DNA of 64,000 nucleotides from HGM13006 sp900757695 (GTDB taxonomy: Bacteria > Bacillota > Clostridia > Oscillospirales > Oscillospiraceae). Position numbers and translations under genes: made by a program. The stretch is from the NCBI GenBank assembly GCA_959607825.1, contig CAUHNW010000005.1:99512-163511 (forward strand), written 5' to 3'. A model generated the notes under the pieces. It saw nothing but the letters and a program-made list of their open reading frames with translations. It had not been told where the DNA came from and searched no databases. Positions 41,153 through 49,072 of this stretch are shown here, in pieces (position 1 is the first letter of the stretch; the number at the start of each line of letters is the position of its first letter).

Positions 41153-42415
41153 TTATGCTTTGCTGGGCAAAACCACAGTTGCAGCAATGACCTGCGCAAT
41201 TCCGCCATCCGGCCAGTTTTCGGCCCAGCAGATCAGGTCAATGAGATGCTCGCCCTTTTCATTGACATATTTCTTCGTTACATAGCCCTTTCCGATGATA
41301 CAGTCCGAGCACATACCGTGATGATCTACACAGCGTCCTGCCACCTCAGGCACCTGATTCAGGAACGAATCCGGCGTACCGTCATCGGACATGAAGTGCC
41401 AGTCGATGTACCGCAGGAAGCCGTCATCTCCCATATAGTTGGTCAGCAGACGGATCAGCATATTCCGCCCGGTGGTGTTGTAGAACATAGCTCTGCTGCC
41501 ATTCTGATTTCGATGACAGAAATGCGCCGCTGTGTCAAAATAATAGATGCCATAATCATCGGCAAAGGGCTGCATTCTTCTGCGCCCCTCTTTCGTTTTT
41601 ATGGTATCCCGCAGGGGCCGCTGTCCCATAAGCTGCATTCCATGTCCCTTGATCATGTCCATCTCTGTCCATGGGCCAGAGCAGATTGGCGTTGGATGGT
41701 CACCCACCTGAACATCCTCCCAATATAGGGTATCTGCTCCTCTTATGTACTCCTTGTCCCACATATCAGAAATAAACTCCCAGTCCTCTTCGGTGTAATG
41801 GTGCACCTCCGGGTGATGCATTTTTGGCATTTTACCGCCGGGGCCTCCCGGTCCGCCGCCCAACAGCGGTCCCTTTGGCCCCGTATAATCATCCCGGTAG
41901 AAGGAAAACACATTGTGCCCTCTGGTAATGCCGGACATTACCAGCTCTCCTCTCTGATTATACAGGCTGCCCCTGCCTTCCAGACGCATATATCTGCCCT
42001 CACTGCCTTCTTCCGGGGTCAGATCTTCAATGATCATATCATCGCAGACTGTAGTAAAGGTATCTCCGGGATAAATCGGCGCATACATGATAAATGCACC
42101 GCCGTCATTGGCCCGCTGGAGCTTATCTCCATAATCCATTGGCAGCATAGGGAACATGGCCCCGGGCTCCTTCCAGCATGGAATTGCAATACTGGAGCCA
42201 TATTTGGTTTTCTTTGCGTATTCGTCATCATTAAAGAGGGGATTCCATGGATCCCATGCATTGGCATACAGCCGCATCAGCGTTGGGTCAGCAGGTGTTA
42301 CCGGGAACATGGTAGGCTTTCCGATCTGTGCTTTCAGCTTTTCTCTGGTCTCATCCAATATTCTCTTCTCTCTGTCGCTGTATTGACCGGGGTATACCGT
42401 TTTGAAATTGCTCAT
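41153..42415 (-). CDS. MaoC/FAS1-like acyl dehydratase with two hot-dog domains
   Basis: The 420-residue protein resembles the FAS1-like dehydratase group (two hot-dog folds). The N-terminal half (about residues 25-185) has DPTLMRLYANAWDPWNPLFND, where relatives bind or dehydrate acyl-CoA; a low-complexity LLGGGPGGPGGKMPKMHHPE linker (about 198-217) separates it from the second half (about 220-415) with HFCHRNQNGSRAMFYNTTGRN. The likely reaction is hydration/dehydration of an acyl-CoA. It is downstream of a binding-lipoprotein gene on the same strand with a strong hairpin between, so transcription may be partly uncoupled. AAAGGAGTCAATGAG precedes the ATG. Confidence 0.8.
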   Translation of the reverse strand: MSNFKTVYPGQYSDREKRILDETREKLKAQIGKPTMFPVTPADPTLMRLYANAWDPWNPLFNDDEYAKKTKYGSSIAIPCWKEPGAMFPMLPMDYGDKLQRANDGGAFIMYAPIYPGDTFTTVCDDMIIEDLTPEEGSEGRYMRLEGRGSLYNQRGELVMSGITRGHNVFSFYRDDYTGPKGPLLGGGPGGPGGKMPKMHHPEVHHYTEEDWEFISDMWDKEYIRGADTLYWEDVQVGDHPTPICSGPWTEMDMIKGHGMQLMGQRPLRDTIKTKEGRRRMQPFADDYGIYYFDTAAHFCHRNQNGSRAMFYNTTGRNMLIRLLTNYMGDDGFLRYIDWHFMSDDGTPDSFLNQVPEVAGRCVDHHGMCSDCIIGKGYVTKKYVNEKGEHLIDLICWAENWPDGGIAQVIAATVVLPSKA

Positions 42416-42439
42416 CTCATTGACTCCTTTCTTTCAAAA

Positions 42440-42465
42440 GGGCGGCGCGGAGTTCCGCGCCGCCC
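42440..42465 (-). terminator. Intercistronic hairpin between the binding protein and the dehydratase
   Basis: GGGCGGCGCGGA (42440-42451) and its complement (42454-42465) form a GC-rich 12-base stem. On the minus strand it is followed by TTTTG, so it could terminate part of the transcripts or protect the upstream mRNA. Confidence 0.6.
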
Positions 42466-42496
42466 AAATTTAGATGTTTCTTATAACAAAAAATGA

Positions 42497-44290
42497 TTAT
42501 CTGCTCTCGTAGCGGGAATATGCAGCCTCATAGAAGGACTGAAGCTCATCCAAACCCATGGCCTCAACATCAGAGACAAAAGCATTCCATGTATCATCAT
42601 TAAGCTCAGACTCGCCCATCATAAACTTGGAGATCTCTGTGGCAACATGGGTGTAGATATCGGAGTTGATCTGTGCCATGTCCTCCGCTTCCTCAGCAGT
42701 GAAGGCCAGCGTAGGCGTTGCGGAATACAGTGCCTTGGAGGTATCGTAATCCAGCCAGATATTCTTTGCCTCGTTGACATAGTCCTCATTGATGGGGTTG
42801 TTCTTTTTGACGATCTGGAAGCCGGGGCCCTCATCCAGCGCATAGATGACCTGATAGCTGACCAGATCCTCGTTGCGCTCCAGCATCAGGGGCAGCATCT
42901 GCTTGACGCCGTCCACTACCTGATAGCTCTCGCCTTCCTCAAAGCCAAAGTTGACTGCGGAAGCACCATCGGTGCTGTAGAACCAATCCAGGAACTGAAC
43001 TGCCTTTTCGGGCTCAGCGCAGGAAGCAGTTACAACGATATTCTTCATACCGGAGGTACGCTGCTTGGCATACTCATAGTTGTACTCCTTGGGCGCCTCG
43101 CTGCCCTCGGGATAGGTCATATGAACTGCCTGCAAATCAAGACCATAGTTGGTCTTCATATTGGTAAGGTCACGATCCATGCCGCCAAACAGTGCGGTTG
43201 CACCGGAGGTCTGAAGGGAATCATCAAACATCTGGGCATATGCATAGTCGGGGTTGATGTAGCCAGCCTTAAATGCCTGAGAGAAATACTCAACAAAATC
43301 ACGGAGCTCATCAGAAGTACCGTCATATACCAGCTCATCCGTCTCCAGATTGACCTTAAACGCATGACCGCCGGAGGTACCAAACGCTGCACCAAAGAAG
43401 CCGCCGCGGATATCACCGGAGTTGGAAACGCCCATGGGGTACTGAACACCGTTGGACTTCATGGCCTTAAATACTTCCATCCAGTCCTCGGTGGTAACAG
43501 GCTCCGGAAGGCCGGTATCTGCCAGATAATCCGAACGAACCAGAGGGCCTTCACGAACGCCCTGAGGCTGATCGTAGATCATGGCAATAGAGTAGAGCTT
43601 GCCAGTATCGGTGGTCAGGTCACGGCGAACATTGTCGTCGCTCTGAAGAATTGCATAGTAGTTGGGAGCATACTCGGGGATGATGTCCGTCAGGTCTACA
43701 TAGACGTCATCCTCAATGGCCTTATCGTAGCCGCCGTTGTACACGGAGGTTGCGCCCATGGCGCCGCAGTTGGACTCATAGATGAGATCCGTCATATCGC
43801 CGGAAGCGATCATCAGGTTATACTGCTCGTTGCAGACCGCCTCAGAAGCCTGCTTAAAGGTCAGGGTAACGCCCAGCTTTTCCTGAACTCTCTGCCAGAA
43901 CAGAAGATCCTTTTTCAGAGGCTGCTCTGCACCACCCATGGCGCCCAGCTGCACCCAGAAAATAGACAGGTCAAGTCCATCTTCAAATAGAGGAAGGTCA
44001 TAATCCTTTACGCCAATGTGCTCAGAATACCACTCATTGGTGGGGCCCTGTTCAACTGTCGGCGCTGCCTCTTCTACAGATGCCTCTGCCTCGGAAGCAG
44101 GTTCTGCATTCTCAGCGGGAGCCGCAGGTGCTTCATCCTGTGCCGGAGCCTGCTGAGATGCTTCCGTCGGTGTGCTTGCCTGATCATTGGCAGCACCGGA
44201 TGATGCTGCGCTTCCATTTCCGCCGCAGCCTGCAAGCAGGCACATTACCATTGAAAGGCTCAGCAGCATTGCAACAAGTTTCTTGGTCAT
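42497..44290 (-). CDS. Extracellular solute-binding lipoprotein (family 1), orphan
   Basis: The 597-residue protein has a lipoprotein signal (lipobox LLAGC, Cys22), a long Ser/Ala/Glu-rich linker (about residues 23-85) and a family 1 sugar-type binding domain: IFWVQLGAMGG, SGDMTDLIYESNCGAMG, PEPVTTEDWMEVFKAMKSNG. Proteins of this length are like LplA and bind oligosaccharides or amphiphilic ligands. No permease or ATPase gene lies near, so it may dock to a transporter encoded elsewhere, or signal. A large inverted repeat occupies its 5' leader. Confidence 0.85.
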   Translation of the reverse strand: MTKKLVAMLLSLSMVMCLLAGCGGNGSAASSGAANDQASTPTEASQQAPAQDEAPAAPAENAEPASEAEASVEEAAPTVEQGPTNEWYSEHIGVKDYDLPLFEDGLDLSIFWVQLGAMGGAEQPLKKDLLFWQRVQEKLGVTLTFKQASEAVCNEQYNLMIASGDMTDLIYESNCGAMGATSVYNGGYDKAIEDDVYVDLTDIIPEYAPNYYAILQSDDNVRRDLTTDTGKLYSIAMIYDQPQGVREGPLVRSDYLADTGLPEPVTTEDWMEVFKAMKSNGVQYPMGVSNSGDIRGGFFGAAFGTSGGHAFKVNLETDELVYDGTSDELRDFVEYFSQAFKAGYINPDYAYAQMFDDSLQTSGATALFGGMDRDLTNMKTNYGLDLQAVHMTYPEGSEAPKEYNYEYAKQRTSGMKNIVVTASCAEPEKAVQFLDWFYSTDGASAVNFGFEEGESYQVVDGVKQMLPLMLERNEDLVSYQVIYALDEGPGFQIVKKNNPINEDYVNEAKNIWLDYDTSKALYSATPTLAFTAEEAEDMAQINSDIYTHVATEISKFMMGESELNDDTWNAFVSDVEAMGLDELQSFYEAAYSRYESR

Positions 44291-44307
44291 TTTTCTTATC
44301 TCCCTTC

Positions 44308-44352
44308 TTACAAAATGTGAATCATGTCAAGTTCTGCTTCACATTTTTGTAA
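44308..44352 (-). repeat. Inverted repeat in the leader of the orphan binding protein
   Basis: TTACAAAATGTGAA (44308-44321) and TTCACATTTTTGTAA (44338-44352), perfect apart from one extra T, spaced 16 bases. It ends about 18 bases before the start codon and could be a regulator site or an RNA hairpin. The rest of 44291-44591 has no gene. Confidence 0.6.
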
Positions 44353-44493
44353 TAATTATAGATTAATTATATAAATTGTCCTTCCATTTGTCTACAGGGG
44401 ATTCCGCATAATCTTTCTGTATCTATTTTAGTTATTATTACCAGCATATTCTTGTATTTCGCATGCAGACCAAATCAAATTGTCTAAAAAAAT

Positions 44494-44528
44494 ACCGGAA
44501 AGGCAGTCAATCCTTCTGCCTTTCCGGT
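44494..44528 (-). terminator. Terminator after the truncated radical SAM gene
   Basis: ACCGGAAAGGCAG (44494-44506) and complement (44516-44528); on the minus strand followed by seven T's. Confidence 0.85.
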
Positions 44529-44591
44529 GCTTTTCATGATTTAATTAGATGTATCTATCAACCAAATGTATTATTTCTGTTGGGATGCGGT

Positions 44592-45113
44592 TCACAGTTT
44601 GTCTGCTGTTGCCGTCCAGTCTTTCGCATAGGCCGTACATTTTGCACAGAGATGTTCTGCAGATTCGGGAGATTGAAGATCCGTAGAATGTGCGCCAGTC
44701 TTTTCTACCATTGACCTCAGCAGTTCCGGATTTTCCAGCATGGGGCAGAGGCGAAGATGATTTTCATTAAAGGGCTGCCCATCGTGATACGCCATAAAAA
44801 TAGGGGACTGCAAAGCTTCCAGCAATGTCATGTCACGGATATTGGCGTTGAGAAAGAAATTTTCAAAGGTTACCTTTAATACGCCGCTGTCGGTATGCTT
44901 CGTAATACGCATAATCAGCTGATACATACTGCAGGAAGGATCCTCAATCACCTTGCGGACTGCCGCACGCTGGACCGGAAAGCTGTTCGGTCCCTCTCCC
45001 GCAAAGCGGTCCACCCAGTCCATTAATTTTGGAATATTTTCTTCGGGGTTCTTTTCAATGTAGTCAAAGGCTGGGCGCAGCGCAACTTTTTTCATGGTAT
45101 TTCCAAGAGCCAT
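44592..45113 (-). CDS. Internally deleted radical SAM protein (core missing)
   Basis: The first 91 residues (ALGNTMKKVALRPAFDYIEK to VTFENFFLNANI) match the N-terminal extension of a clostridial radical SAM family in which the next segment should be IPWAILxDPTSACNLxCxGCW with the Fe-S cysteines. Here it is followed directly by RDMTLLEALQSPIFMAYHD and CPMLENPELL, STDLQSPES and LCAKC, the C-terminal end of the same family. About 270-300 residues holding the cluster and the SAM site are absent. The reading frame is intact, with GGAGG before the ATG, so a 173-residue protein may still be made but cannot be a radical SAM enzyme. The fragment of a TetR gene lies next to it. Confidence 0.6.
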   Translation of the reverse strand: MALGNTMKKVALRPAFDYIEKNPEENIPKLMDWVDRFAGEGPNSFPVQRAAVRKVIEDPSCSMYQLIMRITKHTDSGVLKVTFENFFLNANIRDMTLLEALQSPIFMAYHDGQPFNENHLRLCPMLENPELLRSMVEKTGAHSTDLQSPESAEHLCAKCTAYAKDWTATADKL

Positions 45114-45232
45114 AGAAATCTACCTCCATATGTTCATTCTATGGCCATTCTATGGATCCCAGCAGAGAAATAAAATGCCCAAAACACAGAAAATGTTCTC
45201 ATTTTAGACACCTTCAGTGTTTTGGGTAATTG

Positions 45233-45397
45233 TTATGTATCTGATTTTTCTTTCTGACTGTGCTGTATCATTCCTTCCATTGTACCGGTAAAAAACCGGA
45301 ACAGCTGATTCATCATTTCATAAGGAATGTTTTTCATGCCACCATTGATCCATCGAAGAAAATATCCGACAATTCCAAATGTATTTTCGTTTCTCCT
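45233..45397 (-). pseudogene. Remnant of a TetR-family regulator (C-terminal part)
   Basis: The minus strand reads IFLRWINGGMKNIPYEMMNQ then LFRFFTGTMEGMIQHSQKEK, like the last helices of TetR regulators (compare WxxxGMxxSPxEMxxxLxxL). Before it, another frame gives NENTFGIVGYF, which would join if one T were removed from a run of five, so a frameshift is likely. The DNA-binding half is missing. This is a weak but suggestive match; the remaining 45114-45447 holds no gene. Confidence 0.4.
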
Positions 45398-45408
45398 TAT
45401 TTATTTGA

Positions 45409-45438
45409 AAAAGGGCTGCCATTGTGACAGCCCTTTTC
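45409..45438 (-). terminator. Terminator of the suf operon
   Basis: AAAAGGGCTG and CAGCCCTTTT arms with a 9-base loop, followed by A/T-rich sequence. Confidence 0.85.
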
Positions 45439-45447
45439 TTCATCTTT

Positions 45448-46377
45448 TTACCGCAAAAATCCCTCCAGAATTTTCTGCTCTGCCTCTTCTGCTGTCAAGC
45501 CCAATGTCATCAGCTTCAAAATCTGCTCACCGGCAATCTTTCCAATGGCAGCCTCATGGATCAGGCTGGCATCCACATGGTTGGCACTGATTTCCGGAAT
45601 GGAACGTACCTTTGCCTGATTCATGATGATCGCATCACACTGAACATGGCCAAAGCACTGGTTGTTGCCCTGTACTCTCGGATAGAACACCTGTGCGGAG
45701 CTGTCCTTTGCCACAGAGCGGGATGTGACCTGACATTTGGAATCAACTCCGTTCAGAAATACATCCACCTCGGAATCCGCAGTCTGATCACCATGGGTCA
45801 GCAGCTTTTCCTGAATCTGAAGCTCAGCGCCATTTCCCACCTCGCACTTGGTGTAACGCTTTGTGCTGTCAACGCCGCCGATCTGACTCATATCCAGAAA
45901 TACCGTAGAGCCCTCACCAATATATAGAATGGTTTGAGGATTCAAAATTCTTCCGCCGGTGCCATCTCCGGCCCCATAATGCTTTTCCGAATACCGCACC
46001 TTGGCGTTCTTCCCAACGTAGAAGGTATGGATTCCGTTATGCCGGCTGTCCTCACAGCCACAGTTATGGATGCCGCAGCCTGCCACAATATTGACGTCCA
46101 CGCCATCGGCAATATGAAAATCATTATATACAAGGTCATCCATACCGGATTCGGTGATGACCACCGGAATCGCCACGGTTTCCCCCTGCGTGCCTTCCTT
46201 GATATAGATATCGATTCCCGGCTTATCTTCCTTAGGAACGATATCGATATGCTCTGAGGAGTGGCGGACAAATCCCTTGCCATTGAGCCGGAGATTAAAG
46301 GCCCCTTCTTCCGGGACAGCCTTCATATCTGCCACCTTTTGGAGCATCATTTTCTGAATTTCTGTGAGCTGTGCCAT
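45448..46377 (-). CDS. sufB: SufB/SufD-family Fe-S cluster scaffold protein (minimal SUF system)
   Basis: The 309-residue protein is a single SufB/SufD-type beta-helix scaffold: FVRHSSEHIDIVPKEDKPGI, a long beta-helix with GCGIHNCGCEDSRHNGIHTFYV, and the closing EISANHVDASLIHEAAIGKIAGEQILKLMTLGLTAEEAEQKIL (family part: ASLIHEAAIGKI). It is short compared with SufB of large operons and lacks the SufS, SufU and SufD neighbours. Together with SufC only, it matches the two-gene SmsCB arrangement of archaea and clostridia. It follows sufC directly (ATG right after the sufC stop). Confidence 0.85.
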   Translation of the reverse strand: MAQLTEIQKMMLQKVADMKAVPEEGAFNLRLNGKGFVRHSSEHIDIVPKEDKPGIDIYIKEGTQGETVAIPVVITESGMDDLVYNDFHIADGVDVNIVAGCGIHNCGCEDSRHNGIHTFYVGKNAKVRYSEKHYGAGDGTGGRILNPQTILYIGEGSTVFLDMSQIGGVDSTKRYTKCEVGNGAELQIQEKLLTHGDQTADSEVDVFLNGVDSKCQVTSRSVAKDSSAQVFYPRVQGNNQCFGHVQCDAIIMNQAKVRSIPEISANHVDASLIHEAAIGKIAGEQILKLMTLGLTAEEAEQKILEGFLR

Positions 46378-47103
46378 TTATGCATCCTCCAAATAGCTGC
46401 AAGAGCCAGTGGTATTGGCCAGAATCTTCGGGAAAATCTCATCCACGGGACCCTGCGCCTGAATTTCGCCGCCGGAGATCAAAACGATCTCATCGGCAAG
46501 CCGAATGATGCGCTCCTGATGAGAAATGATGATCATGGACGCACTGGAATCCTGATGGATCGCCTCAAAAGTCGCCGTAAGACGGCTAAAGCTCCAGAGG
46601 TCAATGCCTGCCTCCGGCTCATCAAAGATCATCATATTTCCGCCCTTGGCCAAAATGGTGGCAATTTCAATTCTCTTCAATTCGCCGCCGGAGAGGCTGG
46701 CATCTACATCCCGGTCAATATATTCCCGGGCACAGAGTCCAACCTGCGTGAGATACTTACATCCATCTTCCATACTGAGATGTTTCCCTGCTGCGCAGGA
46801 CAGAAGATCACTGACCTTCATTCCCTTAAATCTCGGAGGCTGCTGGAAGCCATAGCTGATTCCCAGCTTTGCCCGCTGGGTCACATCCAGCGCCGTAATA
46901 TCCTGACCGTTCCAGAAAATCTGCCCGGAAACCGGCTTTTCAATGCCCATAATCAGCTTTGCCAGCGTAGACTTGCCTCCGCCGTTGGGACCGGTAATGA
47001 CAATAAATTTTCCATCCGGTACTGTCAGGCTTAAATTCTTCAGAATTTCTGTTTTTCCAGTCTCAGACTCCGCAGAAAAACAGAGATTTTTTATTTCAAG
47101 CAT
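46378..47103 (-). CDS. sufC: SufC ABC-type ATPase of Fe-S cluster assembly
   Basis: The 241-residue cytosolic ATPase has Walker A TGPNGGGKST, signature LSGGELKRIEIA, Walker B MIFDEPEAGIDLWSF and the SufC-type His switch IISHQERI. In SUF systems it forms a complex with SufB and uses ATP to open the scaffold. First gene of a two-gene operon with sufB. The start ATG is preceded by AAAGGATGCGG. Confidence 0.92.
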   Translation of the reverse strand: MLEIKNLCFSAESETGKTEILKNLSLTVPDGKFIVITGPNGGGKSTLAKLIMGIEKPVSGQIFWNGQDITALDVTQRAKLGISYGFQQPPRFKGMKVSDLLSCAAGKHLSMEDGCKYLTQVGLCAREYIDRDVDASLSGGELKRIEIATILAKGGNMMIFDEPEAGIDLWSFSRLTATFEAIHQDSSASMIIISHQERIIRLADEIVLISGGEIQAQGPVDEIFPKILANTTGSCSYLEDA

Positions 47104-47137
47104 AATTCCGCATCCTTTGTTTCATTTCATGATTTAT

Positions 47138-47165
47138 ATCATACTATTTTATAGTAATTTGTCAA
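47138..47165 (-). promoter_or_regulatory. Promoter of sufC-sufB with an internal palindrome
   Basis: Minus strand: TTGACA (47165-47160), 16-base spacer, TATGAT (47143-47138). The spacer includes the palindrome ACTATTTTATAGT (47143-47155), a possible site for an Fe-S sensing repressor (inference). Confidence 0.6.
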
Positions 47166-47245
47166 GAAAAACAACATATCCGTTGTCCCACCAGTTTTTT
47201 TCTGCATGGTAATCTATATTTAATATAGTATCCCCCGTTTTTTAT

Positions 47246-47274
47246 TTGCTTTACCTGAAAGAATCTGATATAAT
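47246..47274 (+). promoter_or_regulatory. Promoter of dnaA
   Basis: TTGCTT (47246-47251), 17-base spacer, TATAAT (47269-47274) with an extended -10 TG at 47266-47267. Confidence 0.65.
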
Positions 47275-47301
47275 AAAGCGTAAAACTATCTTCATTTTTA
47301 A

Positions 47302-47320
47302 CTTATGGCAGTGCCATAAG
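47302..47320. promoter_or_regulatory. Palindrome in the dnaA leader
   Basis: CTTATGGCA-G-TGCCATAAG, perfect arms of 9 bases, about 25 bases after the predicted transcript start. It could be a repressor site or a stem in the mRNA. Confidence 0.55.
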
Positions 47321-47396
47321 GGATTTATTGTGCGCTTTTTTGCCTGATTTCCCTTGGGTACTGCCTGGAACGTCCACTTTAGAGAGGAGAAAAAAC

Positions 47397-48713
47397 ATGG
47401 CTTCTGCTTCATTTCTTTGGGCAAAGGTCCTTTCCTACATTGAGAAAAAGTACTCGGCTTCTATTGTGATGACGCTGTTTGACGACATTGACGTGGTGGA
47501 CTTTACCGACAACCAGTTGGTACTCTACACCTCCAATGAGTTCCGCCGCCCAATTTTGGAAGCTCAGTGTATCCCTCATATTAAAGAAGCCATGCTGGCA
47601 GTGGGACAGCAGGATGTCGAAGTAATGATTCTGGATGACAAATCTCTGGCTGAATACCGCAATCGAGACAAAAACAAGGGAGATTTGGACGCCATCAATC
47701 AGGAGTTTACCTTCGACAACTTTGTGGTAGGTCCGTCAAACCGCTTTGCCCATGCCACCGCTTGGGCTGTCGCTACAAAACCGGCCAACGCATACAATCC
47801 TCTTTTGATTTATGGAGAAAGCGGACTTGGCAAAACCCATCTGCTCTACGCCATTGCCAACCACATTAAAAAGGATCATCCGGACTTCCATATTGTCTAC
47901 GTAAAAGGCGATCAGTTTACCAATGAACTGATTGCAGCACTGAAAGAGGGCAACAACGTCCAGTTCCGCAACAAGTATCGGAATGCCGACCTGTTTCTCA
48001 TGGACGATATTCAGTTCATCGCCGGTAAGGACAGCACTCAGGAGGAATTCTTCCATACCTTTAATACGCTCTATGAGCAGAAAAAGCAGATCGTACTTAC
48101 CTCTGACCGTCCACCTGAGGAAATGAGCCGTCTGGAAGATCGACTGAAAACCAGACTACAATGGGGCCTGCTGGCAGACATTCAGCCGCCGGATTATGAG
48201 ACCCGTGTTGCTATCATTCAGAATAAGGCTTCGTCCATGGGACTCCGTCTGCCAGAGGATGTGATCACCTATGTGGCTGAGAACATTACTTCCAATGTCC
48301 GTCAGCTGGAGGGCACGGTCAACAAAATCATGGCCTATCGGGATATGACCGATTTTGAAATCAACCGTACCAATGTGGCCCGTGCCATCCGCGATATGGT
48401 AAAGGATACCTCCAATAAGGTTCTGCCTTCTCCCCAGCTGATCATCTCCGAAGTAGCCGCCTACTATAATATCAACGAATCTGTCATTCGCGGCAGCCGC
48501 CGGGATAAAAACACGGCCGAAGCCCGTCAGGTCTCCATGTATCTGATTCGGAAGCTGACAAATTTGAGTCTGCTGGATACCGCAGCAGAGTTTGGCAAGG
48601 ATCATACTACCGTCATGCATTCCGTCGATAAGATTGAAAAGGAGTTGGGTACCTCCGATCATCTTTCCCAGGTAGTCAAGGAGATCACTGCAAACGTAAA
48701 TGGAAAGCTGTAA
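47397..48713 (+). CDS. dnaA: Chromosomal replication initiator protein DnaA
   Basis: AAA+ ATPase that binds DnaA boxes and melts the origin. The 438 residues include an N-terminal DnaB-contact domain (about 1-85), Walker A GESGLGKTHLL, Walker B LFLMDDIQ, and the C-terminal signature of domain IV, AAEFGKDHTTVMHSVDKIEK, that reads the boxes. The ATG at 47397 follows GAGGAG with 7 bases spacing; the frame is open further upstream. First gene of the dnaA-dnaN-S4-recF-remB-gyrB-gyrA block. Confidence 0.97.
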   Translation: MASASFLWAKVLSYIEKKYSASIVMTLFDDIDVVDFTDNQLVLYTSNEFRRPILEAQCIPHIKEAMLAVGQQDVEVMILDDKSLAEYRNRDKNKGDLDAINQEFTFDNFVVGPSNRFAHATAWAVATKPANAYNPLLIYGESGLGKTHLLYAIANHIKKDHPDFHIVYVKGDQFTNELIAALKEGNNVQFRNKYRNADLFLMDDIQFIAGKDSTQEEFFHTFNTLYEQKKQIVLTSDRPPEEMSRLEDRLKTRLQWGLLADIQPPDYETRVAIIQNKASSMGLRLPEDVITYVAENITSNVRQLEGTVNKIMAYRDMTDFEINRTNVARAIRDMVKDTSNKVLPSPQLIISEVAAYYNINESVIRGSRRDKNTAEARQVSMYLIRKLTNLSLLDTAAEFGKDHTTVMHSVDKIEKELGTSDHLSQVVKEITANVNGKL

Positions 48714-48782
48714 ATCAGCCCTCTGATATCTTCATTCAGACAGGGGATATGAGGCTTTCTCCTAAATTTTTTTGCAATAATT

Positions 48783-49046
48783 TTTTCCACATTTCCACGT
48801 GGAAACTTGTGTGAATAAGATGTGGAAATCGCATTCCTTCACATTTTGACTTTTTTGCTGTGGAAAAGTCTGATTTTTTCCACAATGGGGAAAGAATAAA
48901 AATGTGATGGAATGCCGGGAAAATTTGAAGTTTTCCACGGTTTCCACATTACTACTACTGTTACTAAAAAAATAAAGATATTCTTATAAGAAAAAAGCGT
49001 AATTTCACATTCCGGCGCCACCCGGCAGTGCATGCCATGTGGAAAA
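48783..49046. other. Probable oriC (DnaA boxes, DnaA-trios, AT-rich region)
   Basis: In the 359-base dnaA-dnaN interval: TTTTCCACA at 48783-48791 and 48876-48884, TGTGGAAAA at 48859-48867 and 49038-49046, TGTGGAAAT at 48821-48829, TTTTCCACG 48931-48939, GTTTCCACA 48940-48948, and the palindrome TTTCCACGTGGAAA (48792-48805). The box at 48940 is followed at once by TTACTACTACTGTTACTA and an AT-rich stretch (48961-49005), which resembles the DnaA-trio unwinding element of Bacillus oriC. No coding sequence is present. Confidence 0.8.
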
Positions 49047-49072
49047 CCCGGATTCAGAGAGGGGCGTCATTT

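Noticed and set aside
48792..48805. TTTCCACGTGGAAA as a parS site
   Set aside because: It lacks the TCACGTGA core of parS; it is better explained as overlapping DnaA-box-like sequences or a chance palindrome in the origin.
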